DNA of 64,000 nt from Juglans regia (Eukaryota; Streptophyta; Magnoliopsida; Fagales; Juglandaceae): positions 26,492,558-26,556,557 of the forward strand of contig NC_049916.1 in the NCBI RefSeq assembly GCF_001411555.2. The letters run 5' to 3'. The translations under genes were made by a program, and so were the position numbers. Of the stretch, positions 54,146 through 64,000 are shown piece by piece (position 1 is the first letter of the stretch; every line of letters starts with the position of its first letter). The notes below the pieces were generated by a model. The model ran no database searches, had not been told where the DNA came from, and saw nothing but the letters and a program-made list of their open reading frames with translations.

Positions 54146-55240
54146 ACACTTAATTCGATCGAATTCAGATTATTATAGCTTTTTAATTTGAAACAAATGG
54201 AATAGACCTATACACTTAGTCTGTATCATATGATCTTATCAAGATTTGGTTCTCTGCTCAATAAGATTCATACATATATATTAATACAATGATGCACTTT
54301 TTTTCTTTTTGGCTCTTTTTGATCTTGATCTAGATCTTCTTCTCCGATCCGTTATTACTTTTTTTTTTTTATTGCATTGTTAGAGCATTAGTAGTAGACT
54401 CAATAAAATTATATTTTGCATGATCATAATTTAACTAGATTACATAAAAACTCAATGTAATGGACTCAACAAAACTACAGTACTTTTAATTGTGATCATT
54501 TTCACTAACCCATTAATCTGTTGATCAGTTCAAGTTACTGACCAAATATTATTTTGGCATAAAAAATTCTCTTCCGCGTGCTATTCGTTTCGCGTAAGCT
54601 CACAACTCTAGAAAATTCATTTTCATCTCAAAAGCATGAGCGCCCAAATCCCAAGCTCACAACTTCAGAAAATTCATTTTCGTCTCAAAAGCATCATCTT
54701 GCTAGAGTATTGCTTCAAATTCTAGTTCTACAATATTATGATTAGTTGATGCTAATTTTTTCTTTTAAAATCTAATATCAATGTTAGAAAATTAATGTGT
54801 AGTTTTTTAATAATGAATAAATATTTAAATTATAATTAGAATTAAAATAAATAAATAGATCAAAATCAATATTTTAATAGAATAATCATAAATTTGAAGA
54901 GTCTATTATTTAATGTTGTTAAAAAATAACTAACTAAATTTATAAAAATGAATTATCTAACTAAATTTTAATTAAACTTTGTTGAGTTCAAGCTGAACGT
55001 AATAGCTAGCATGCTTTGGATATTGTACTGTTTTTTTCATTTGTACGTTTTGATAAATCACTGCAACAAGAATACCCGCGTACCTGCGTATGTGTGTATT
55101 TATGCCTCATAAATACTATATATTATATAGTACTGCATGCAGTCTGCAGCTTCAATAATCGTGCATGTTGCTTTAGTACTAGTTTCGCTTCGGCACAACG
55201 AGTGCCTTATAATTTACGTAGAGCTAGCTAGCCTGGATGC

Positions 55241-55278
<38 letters not shown>

Positions 55279-57937
55279 TGATCATCTTTCCAAGATATAA
55301 AATAATAATATTAATTGCTAATTAATTTCGACTGATCATGATCACAAATTGCGTGAAGGGATCGATCGAGTCATTTTATACTGCATGGATTACAGATCAT
55401 CATCATGATCAAATAATATTGATATATATATAAATGCATGCCTAGCTAGCAAGCATTAATGATCATCATGCATATATGACTTATATAGATCTGATCATCT
55501 GAATCTAAACCCCAAGTCAAGTGATCTTTAATATTTGTTTAGTTGCCAGCACAACATATATAATAATTTATCAATGATCATTCAAGAATCAATAATAATG
55601 TCTGGATATATGGAAAATCTATATATATATATAGACGATCGATCGAGATATATCATAAATGCTGTAGAACCTGTGAGTTTTTAGCATAGCATAGCATATA
55701 TACATGAATATTGTGAAAGAACATCATATATATATATAAGTACGTACTACATCATCATGTACATGACATGCATTTGAATTAGCTAGGCTTTCAAATTAAC
55801 AAGTCAATTAAATTTGGGTTGATTTATTTTCCTTTTTAATCTTGATTTGTTGAGGCTTAAAAAAAAACTCATTTCGAGATTTAAATTAATTAACCATATA
55901 CAGCTAGAACTCGGCTTGACAAATTTAAAAATGAATCCTCGAACATAAATTCCTATTAAGAACCATTTTAAAGTTTACCACTAAACATTGTATATATATA
56001 TTTATATATATATAGATGATCATCTCTACGTATAATATCCGAACTTAATTTGTCCTACTCAAACTTGGTTCATTTTTTTCACACAAACATTAAATTTGGG
56101 TGCGAATCTGTTCATTCATGAGTAAACGAATAAAGTATAAACATGAACAAGTTTTTATATATCTTGCACTATAAGAAAAATGAGTATTTGTGAGAGATTA
56201 TTTGTAATAAAAAATACTCATTTTGGCAAGAAATTATAGACATTTTTACATGGAATAACTAACTAATCATAAATAAACAGTTTTCTTATAATACCGTCAA
56301 AACTCCAAATCATATACCCAGCCACGTGCAACTTGGTTCATAATTTTGCTTTAGTGTAAATTGACATAATAACTTTCGTTTATTTATATTTTTAAAGAAT
56401 AAAATACGAAAAATGAGATTTACCTTTTCTCATTAGTTTCAGTTTTTTGAATAATTGGTGATTTCACATGGTATTAGAGTAAAAATTCTGAGTTCAAACA
56501 CTCATGACTCTACATTCTATTTCATTTAATTAAATATTTTGCATGTTGGACAAACTTATTGAGGAGAGTTTGGCTCACACGTGAGATGAATAAAATACAA
56601 ATAATTAAATTTACCTATTCTCATTAGCTTAAACTTTTAAAATAAGTGATTAATTTACCTAGATTCAGAGAGTTCTCGCCGATCAATTACACCCGCCATT
56701 TTAATATTGTACTGCTGGCTATATATCTATCTTGCCTGTTGTTGCTTCTATGCTTTCTGCTTCTCTTGTCACATATATAATTTATTTCTTCCAAATGGGA
56801 ATTAAATTATATTATTAGAAAAATATAAACACAACGGAATAAGGATTCTGTATCTCATTGCACCAAAACGGGATCATAGTCATGATCATGTACGTAGTTG
56901 TTCGACTCGAATTGATCTTTCCTCCAACAACAACATTCATGCATGCATGCATCTCTCTCAGTGGCATGGAGCGGCTAGCTAGCACGCTAAGAGAGCGACA
57001 CTCATGACTTGTAAGATCAGCAATCTGATCAGAGCCACACTCGAAAGAGATCGAACCAAGAGAAAGATGTTCTATCGATTACACACTGTAAACTTGGTAA
57101 CAAATTAAATTAGCATGTACAACACCACCATTTGTAATCCAACAATGGTTTTTTTTTTTTTTTTTATTGGCCACATGTGATAGAGATAAAGTCCCAATTA
57201 ATTTTAAAAGTGCACAGATTCTTAGTAAGAAGTTTCCCGTAACTGCACCTCAAATAATTCAATGCAATGTGTACATACAAGCTAGTGGACTCTCTAAATT
57301 AATACATGACATGACTTGGGCATCTTCAAACCAAATATTTTCTAATGACATCTCTTAAAGCTTCAACTTTCAGAATCTCAAACCTATATAATCACATTTC
57401 CATACATAAATGAACTCTTGTAATTCATTAGGAGACCATGACGACTACAAAAAGGGTCTTGCATTCTGGGCCGAGACGGCCCATCTCTTACTAGTTCGGT
57501 CCATATGGCGTGGCCTTCAACTTGGGTCTAGTACTTGTGTTATGGCATAGTCATTCAAGGCCCATCACTTTTTGAAATAATCCTCCGAACCATCAGGCTC
57601 ATTCTATTGGACATGTCAATTCACAATCCAGCTTAATTAACTTAATAAAAATTATTTTCCCCCTTTTTTTAAAAAAGGAAGAAAAAATATTTCTTGAAGA
57701 AAAAAAAAATATATATTCAATCGAGTAAAATTAGATTATCAAATGGGTTCAGTTCAAGGTCGAGTTCGGTTTGAAAGCATGACGTCCAAAGACTCCAAAC
57801 CCATTTATTTGCGGGTCAGTTGAGAAGAACAAAATCTGGAGCGCCTCCAACGGTGCACACACCAACACAAACACAAACTCAAACAGAGATGCGAAGAGCT
57901 CAGCCGTGGATGGGTGGGAATTGAAGTGGAAGAATCT
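54146..57937. other. AT-rich spacer with simple repeats
   Basis: No gene was recognised. It holds a long TA repeat (about 55235-55275), dense GATC/CTAG palindromes, and near 57142-57220 a T run followed by TATTGGCCACATGTGATAG and AAAGTCCCAATTAATT. The latter is a diverged relative of the insertion at 41807. Confidence 0.5.
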
Positions 57938-59771
57938 ATTATGAATCTCACTAGTTCCTTAGTTAAGCTCAATATAATTGTAATAATGGAAGAAGAATGA
58001 GAAATGAATAAGATAATGGATAGCTGTATTTCATACGCATGAGTGTATTCAAGGGATATTTTCACAAACCACGGAAGTCTTTGTGAAAGCAACTCCAAAC
58101 GGAAAGTAAATGAAAGGTTTCTTCAGATTACCTCCCTTTTCATCCCCATGATCCGAGTGAATGACCAGCTTGGTTGCTGTAGTAGAGCCCCCTGTGGGGG
58201 TCAGAGATGGAGCCACCATGCACCGCTGAGCAGAGGAACGGGAAATCTCCACCAACAGCTGCTGCTCCTTGTGCTTGTGGACAAGATTGCGGATCCAATT
58301 GATTCTTGGGTCACTACGGATGACATTATAACCAACTTCAACATTAGCACTAAAAAGTTTGTAGAACAGCCTTTCGTTCCTTGCCTGAGGGTCTATCACG
58401 ACCATGTATTTTTGTAGTGTGAGTTGATATTGTCGTATGTTCAGCAACAGTTTCATCTCCAGAAGCGTTTGAGACAATATGGCTGGAGGCAAAAGACCCC
58501 TGATGTAATGGGTCTTTCTCGACAAGGGCAAGGCCTTTATAGTGTTGATGGTCCTTTAGCAAGGAATGCCCATTGGCAATTGAGAAAGTCCAGGGGGTGA
58601 CGAGCTGGTCCTCAGTGGTACGATCCTCTATGTAGACATCCTTGACGCCTTCATTAACAGTGTGTTTGGGATCGATCTCCGGCACGGACTTTCCATCGTT
58701 GAGAGTGCTCATCATGCTGAACACGTCTTTAGAACCCCTGACCGAAGTCAACACTCTCCTAATCTCCTTGCGGACGACTTCCCATTGGGGATGCCATACG
58801 AGGCATACAAAAACATCATTGAATCTATGGCCACACAGCCTTTTAGCATCCAAGATACTGTTGGTGGGCTTCACGGTAACCTGGTACGTGGCCCCATCCC
58901 CAATCGATTGCTTCATCTCAGTGAGGTGAACATTGGAGGGGGTGTTGATGGAGGAATGAAATGAAAAAACGGCGATGAGGGTCTGAAGGTTGAGACAATA
59001 AGATGAGATTGTCGAAAGAATTTTCGAGAACAGACGAAAGAGAAATTTCTTTGGGATTAGCCTCTGTGGGCACCACAACCAACTCTTCCACCTCTGCTAC
59101 CCTTTTTACGCCCTCCTCTGTAGCCTGTCTTCCTAGATCAAGCAGTTTTCTGTGGACACCGCCATTGTCTCTTCCACCTCTACTACACTTTCTTCTTCTT
59201 CTAGCACAATTTGGTCTTCAATAACTATTGGCTTTTGTTTCCTAACCTTTAATCTCATTAATTTCTCCATAATAGCATATCGATTCAGCATATTGTTCTG
59301 CCTTACCACCCAATGAAGAAGCATAACTATCAACTCGTTCAAGCAGTTATGAAGCTTCTAAATACTCTTTTCATTAGAGTCTAGCCGCCGTTGTGAGGCT
59401 TTTTCTCGTTGTTCAAAAAATATTTCGTCCTCCATGGATCGTCGGTTCTGATACCACTTATTATGGATCTCACTAGTTCCTCAATTAAGTTCAATATAAT
59501 TGTAATAAAGGAAGATGAATGAGAAATGAAGAAGATAATGGATAGATGTATTTCATACGCATGGGTGTATTTGAGGTCACCCAAATACTTCCAGGAAGTT
59601 CATACATTCAATTAGATTTCAGAATGATCTTTTTCCTTTATGCTTCCTCTCTTATATTCTCCTACGAGGTAACAGACCCATCTACTAACATACTAACACA
59701 TAGAAATAACGAACTACTGACGATAAGGAATGCAAGAATACAAGCAATAACGTAATACTTCTACAGACGAG
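57938..59771 (-). mobile_element. damaged LTR retroelement carrying host gene fragments
   Basis: Read on the minus strand: a likely 5' LTR (about 59771 to 59457), a primer-binding site TGGTATCAGA at 59456-59447 (initiator tRNA-Met type), and a degenerate gag-like leader starting at ATG 59435 (MEDEIFFEQREKASQRR, soon stopped). Captured gene fragments follow (59078 to about 58060). Last comes a copy of the LTR end (58053-57938) matching 59575-59459 over about 116 bp with scattered differences. Only that part of the LTR is seen at the 3' side, so the 3' LTR is truncated. No pol domain is present. The outer LTR boundary at 59771 is a guess based on a TG. Confidence 0.65.
58060..59078 (-). pseudogene. 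chimeric HSP70 / NADP-malic enzyme fragment inside the retroelement
   Basis: An open frame of 242 codons (59078-58350, minus) joins two unrelated host pieces. The first, about 58940-58800, matches the HSP70 ATPase domain near residue 60-95 ([31 protein letters not shown]). The second starts near 58707 and matches the N-terminus of cytosolic NADP-malic enzyme ([17 protein letters not shown], then KGLALVEKD). Near 58515 the malic-enzyme similarity shifts frame and continues as [14 protein letters not shown] and [15 protein letters not shown] down to about 58345. Only the first quarter of the enzyme is present, so no active site is encoded. There is no intron across about 110 malic-enzyme codons. 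Below 58345 the sequence is unrecognised. Confidence 0.75.
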
Positions 59772-59973
59772 CGGTGCACTCCATGTGATGTGGGCTTCAG
59801 CAAAAATGGTGCATTGCTTTATTTCTCCAGCTTCAAACGGTGCGTTTCCTCTCCCTTCATTTACGATGCATTTTGAGTTGACTTCAGTACATTCCTCTTC
59901 CTCACGACAGCAAGCCTCTTTCTCCTTCCTCTCCATTCTTCATCTCAAAGGGTCATAACAGAATCAGAGAGAA

Positions 59974-62900
59974 ATGGGAAGCATCGACGCAACAGCAGCA
60001 GAGAAGTCAGAGCAGGAGCTACGTAAAGAGATCGATGAGCTCCTACGCCAACAGCGCCAGGTCCTTGAACTCCTCCACTCTCCCTTTCTTTGTTATTCTT
60101 TGCTTTTCTCTTTCTCTGTTATCTCATTCTTTCTTTTTTACTCCGAGAAATCTGTTCTTTCGTTCTTGTTTAACTATGAGAAATTCAGATTACGGAGCGG
60201 CTTCGAGATCCTCGGGGACTACGCAGGGGAGGTTTTTCTGGCGCCGGACCTCGCAACTTCGCCTCCAACGGAGCTCTTCAGCGAGGTTTAATTCGACCCG
60301 TATGTGCTCTTCCTCATATTTGCTCCCGTGACTTTCTCGTTCCTTATTCGTTCCAAACTTCCAACAAAAGAAGAAGTTTTTCCTGCAGATATAAAGGTTT
60401 TTTTTTTTCCCCTTTATGAACGGTTTCAGGCAGATAGGACCGACGCGGAAGATCAACCTCCCGGAAAAAGACGACTTTCGTCGGCCGTTGTCAAGGTGAA
60501 TCGTTTGTAATTCTCACTACGTACTGCAACCCGACGTTTGTTAGTTTTGTACTATAAATAAAAGTTTGCCTCTGATGAACAAATGTTAGCATTTGGTTCA
60601 GTTGAGATTGTCTTTTATCCGTCATTATTCATTTCTGACATACTCCAAAGGTGTGTAATCTCTGTTTTGTGTTGTTTTGATTATCTAATGAATGATAGTC
60701 TGCTTCAATTAAACGGAATTTCAGCTTTTGTGCTGTGCGTGCTTGCGATGTTTCTTGGTTAGAGTTAACTGAACTTTCTTGATTTGCAAATGAAGCTGGA
60801 GGATGGGGAGATCACCGGAGATGCAGAAGCAGCAAAGGATTTAAAGGAGAATGCAATTAGGGAGGGAGTTACTGGAGCTGGCACTACTAATCAAAGCGAC
60901 AGAAAGCCATCGAACTTGAAGCAGACTGGCTGGTCTAGAAGGGATGAAAACCAAAGAGCAGCGAAGACTGTAAGTTTCTTATTCTTCTCTATTCATGACT
61001 AGCTTTGGCTTGGAGCTAATAAGCCTTAATGCTTTTTTTGGTTAAATATTTCTGGCCAGGAATCTGAGGGACCAGTGATGAAGCATGTTCCTAGGGTTTT
61101 GCCGAAGAATGAGGATCCAAGCTTGGTTAATAGTAACAAAAGAATGCTTAGGCGGCTTTTGGGGACTCTAGACGTTTGTGTACAGCAGTTGCTTTGTTTT
61201 GATTGGAAACTGACTTACAGTAAAGATATTAGTTCAATCTAAAGGTTGGAACTTTTTGTTACCGTTGTTTTAAAGTGTTGATTTTTACTTCCAAGTTTAC
61301 TTCATGATTTTACTTAAAAAAAAAAAAGGTTTACTTCATGATAAAACATTTTCAACATTCTCTTAAACATGTTTCGATGATGGAAATTATTGGTATATTT
61401 ACCGAGCTTTTGTAGAGAACAAGGATGAGTTGAATGATTTCTGTGGGATGTTTGGGCTGGGAGAAACAAATCTATCCACTTTGAGGATGAGGAAACAACA
61501 TATGGAGAACAATACAGCTGTTTTGGCGCCAATGAATTTTTTTTTGTCTTGACAGGATGAGTGGAGTTGTCAAAATTCTTCCAGGTCCTCTCTAGTTGAC
61601 AATTTGATACTTTTACAACTTACTTTCTAGAAGATACATGCACCATAAATTATTGATTTCAAACTTCTGTGGTTCAAAATTTTCAAACCTCTTTATTTTT
61701 ATGAAGAAATACTACGAGGACAAAAGCTATCGCATTACCAATTTCAAGATGAAATTTGGCCACTTCTTTGGCTTGAGTTTATCTGTAATGTTCAAAAATC
61801 CATTCTCATAAGGGATGAAGCATGCTGTTTATAATTAGGTGAAAAAAAACTAGCATTGGGGTGATCTTTAAATAAAAATAATTAAAGATATACTTTAGGT
61901 GTTGAGCTAGAGTCCTGGTTTGGGATTTGTGGAATTTTTTATTTTTTATTTTTTATTTACCATTTTTGTGAAACCGTGTCCCAGAAATTCAGGAAAGAAG
62001 ATATGCATCTCTCAGGAACAGAGGCATACATGCGAAGGTCAAATTCTCTACAAATGGTGAGTATATTTAACTTTTCAATTATTACATCATATCATTCACT
62101 CAATATCATGCCGTGACTGAGGAATTCACATATGATTATTTTGGCTATTAGTCTGTGAACGATAGGTTCTATATATGGTTCTCTTTATGATTTTGACATG
62201 AAATCTTATGATAGTAACCGTCTCATAACCGTGAAAAAAGATGATAGTAACTGTCTCATAATTTTTAGGCTGAGTAACGAGCATGTGAAGAAAGCGAGAG
62301 GCTGAGGCAGCAAGAGCGTGAGCAAATTGCAGAAAAGCGGGGGAGAGATCTGGTTTGTCATGCATTATAACTTAGTTTTAGCATGCGTCAATCCTCAAAA
62401 TGATCTTCTGTTTTCTTTCTATTATGATCATTGGCTCGTTATTTTATTTTTGAACCTTTTTGTTCATCAGACTCTCAGGGCACATGTCGCTGCCAAGACA
62501 GAAGGAAAGAAATTGGAATTGCTTTTTCTTCAGTGGAGTGATCACCACAAAAAGCTTTGCAATTTTATAAGGTGCATTTTCTTTACATATCAATTTTTTA
62601 TGCTATCATTTTTCTTTTCTAATGACGAATCTTTTCGCGTGCTAACTTTGTTGACAATTGAGAGCCCTAGAAGTAATGAACTCTTTCTGTACTCTATATC
62701 TGCTGCAGGTTATTTTTAATTTTGGTACAAAAAGTGTCCATATTCACATTTTATTGAGACAAAGATAAGTTTCTGTTCATTTTGATTGTAGTGTTGGATG
62801 CATTTTTACTTGTCAAAAGTGTTGAGGCATTTTGATCAGCAAATGTTTCCCGCTTCAGTGCAGGATTTTAGGTGGAATTATAAAAAATTTATGCAACATA

Positions 62901-63028
62901 TTTCTCTCATTACTGATTGGTTGTGGAATATGTTCTTTTCCAGGACCAAGGCAGAGCCTCCAATATATTATTCGCCCAAGAAGCCTTTAGAAGAAGACGA
63001 AACCTTGGTTCAGCAGCATAAAGAACAG
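59974..63028 (+). CDS. pinin-like splicing-associated protein, in-frame stop, 3' end outside window
   Basis: Pinin/SDK/memA proteins sit in nuclear speckles and bind exon-junction and splicing factors. Nine exons fit the family: 59974-60060, 60189-60299, 60430-60495, 60796-60969, 61060-61173, 61985-62056, 62269-62352, 62471-62571 and 62944-63028. The order of motifs is right: ELRKEIDELLRQQRQ, ITERLRDPRGLRRG, KRRLSSAVVK, LEDGEI, PRVLPKNEDPSLV, KFRKEDMHLSGTEAYMRR, ESERLRQQEREQ, KLELLFLQWSDHHKKLCNFI and TKAEPPIYYSPKKPLEED. Two defects appear. Exon 7 reads Ala-Glu-stop (TAA 62275-62277) where the family has Glu or Lys, and the exon 4 acceptor (AAATGAAG) is poor. Exon 7 is 84 nt, so skipping it would keep the frame. 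The final exons (TFLEWK onward) are not found by 64000. It is either a recent pseudogene or a gene using exon skipping. Confidence 0.85.
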
Positions 63029-64000
63029 GTGATTTTCTCAACAAGGGTTCCTTATAACTTTTGTTCCTTCAGCCTCACTTGATCATGCAACTTTGTGAGT
63101 GCACCTCTCTCCCTTATGTGTCCAGATTCCATCCATAGAGCGTGCCTTAGTGGTCTGCACAAGCATGAGGCAACCCTTCCGTTAGCCATCCTATACTTTT
63201 ATCCTATTTTCCAAATCCCTTTTATCCCTTTTAGCAGCTGCCATGGGAACTTTCCAATCCTTATTTTCTTCTATGTTTACATTACCATCTATATATTTTT
63301 CTTTTTTCAGTGCCTTCTATATAGTTAGTGAAAATGATTTTGGAAAGAAAATGGACAGAACTTTCTTACCTTTATTGTTTTTGCATATGTTAATAAGTTC
63401 TTCCTGGTCTTTTTAATTAAACAAAAGCTAGAAATTTGTGTTTAGTGGTGAGAATGGGTTTGTTGGCAATTACTGTAACTGGCTTCGGCTATGGGAGAGC
63501 TCTTCCATCCCGAACCTATCAATTTTCCTTTCCTACTGAAATCGCTTTCTGTACTTGATTCGAGAGCTATCAAACGATCCAAGCCTTTCAAGTTCTGCTT
63601 GTGACTGGCTAGTCTAGGGCCTTCACCCCACACCAAGCTGGCTGTGCTTGAACAAAATTTTTCATCTTGCCAATGTTCCTGGCCTATTGTAGCCATATTT
63701 ATATATATTCATGGCTTGACTTTTAGTTTTCATTTTAAAGAAATAGAAGTTGGAAAAATTGTCTTCAGCTTGAGTGTGGCTTGTGCTTGAGTCAGCTAAG
63801 CTATCACCAAACGTCTAATGCAGTTTTGGAGCAAAGCTCCAGCAGGATATCCAAAATTAGAATGAGCTCGAGCCAAGCTTCAGAAAATTTTCCAATCTGA
63901 TTTGAGCTGAGCCTGACCATCCCCATTTTAAGTAAAATAGGGGCAATGGTAGATTGCAAAACCATGCGGAAAGAATGATAGTATAATCAGAAGGAACTAA
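63029..64000. other. non-coding stretch after the last visible pinin exon
   Basis: No exon of the pinin-like gene or of any other gene is recognised here. It should be the next intron of that gene if the gene is complete. An 84-codon minus-strand frame at 63442-63696 has no recognised similarity. Confidence 0.45.

Noticed and set aside
57841..58098. 97-codon minus-strand frame at the truncated LTR
   Set aside because: It spans LTR sequence and flank, with low-complexity Leu/Ser/Cys content.
58642..58964. Plus-strand open frames across the captured gene fragments
   Set aside because: The recognisable HSP70 and malic-enzyme similarity is on the minus strand only.

Overview
The window is nuclear DNA of a flowering plant, very probably a woody eudicot. 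The genes are split by many AT-rich GT..AG introns and encode plant-type proteins (a group IIb WRKY factor, a MEKK1-type MAPKKK, a DUF1644 protein). They lie among plant LINE tails, MITEs, a Helitron and small LTR elements. The LINE and MITE sequences look like those of Fagales such as walnut or hickory, but that placement is a guess. No rRNA, tRNA, CRISPR array or prokaryotic feature was seen.

Layout: (1) 1-4.4 kb: the LTR of a tiny TRIM-like retroelement, then eight exons of adenylosuccinate lyase (+) without its 5' exons. (2) 5.3-8.0 kb: ALG6 glucosyltransferase (-), complete in six exons. (3) 9.2-11.9 kb: PYM, the exon-junction-complex recycling factor (+), head to head with ALG6 and with several Site II motifs upstream. 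(4) 12.5-15.2 kb: MRT4 ribosome-assembly factor (-), eight exons, with a telo-box/TATA promoter. (5) 17.2-18.3 kb: an intronless DUF1644 zinc-finger CDS (-), whose leader probably starts near 22.1 kb beside G-boxes. (6) 22.35-25.4 kb: a Helitron-like 3' end followed by a promoter-like segment with no gene. (7) 26.2-33.0 kb: MEKK1-type MAPKKK (-), eight exons, with two target-primed insertions in one intron. (8) 33-39 kb: AT-rich spacer with MITEs, one of them split by a poly-A-tailed retroposon. (9) 39.1-44.1 kb: a vasculin-like gene (+), five exons, followed at 44.7-46.9 kb by a Helitron with a doubled 5' end. (10) 52.0-54.1 kb: a WRKY9/WRKY72-like factor (+), five exons. (11) 57.9-59.8 kb: a damaged LTR retroelement (-) carrying fused fragments of an HSP70 and an NADP-malic enzyme gene. 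(12) 60.0-64 kb: a pinin-like splicing gene (+), running off the window, with an in-frame stop in exon 7.

Most genes are housekeeping: purine synthesis, N-glycan precursor assembly, EJC recycling, ribosome assembly and splicing. Two are stress/immune regulators (MAPKKK and WRKY). They do not form a cluster or operon. The coding exons of seven genes were assembled by hand so that reading frames join across every intron; exon coordinates are in the entries. The most unusual object is the retroelement that has picked up an intronless HSP70/malic-enzyme chimera.
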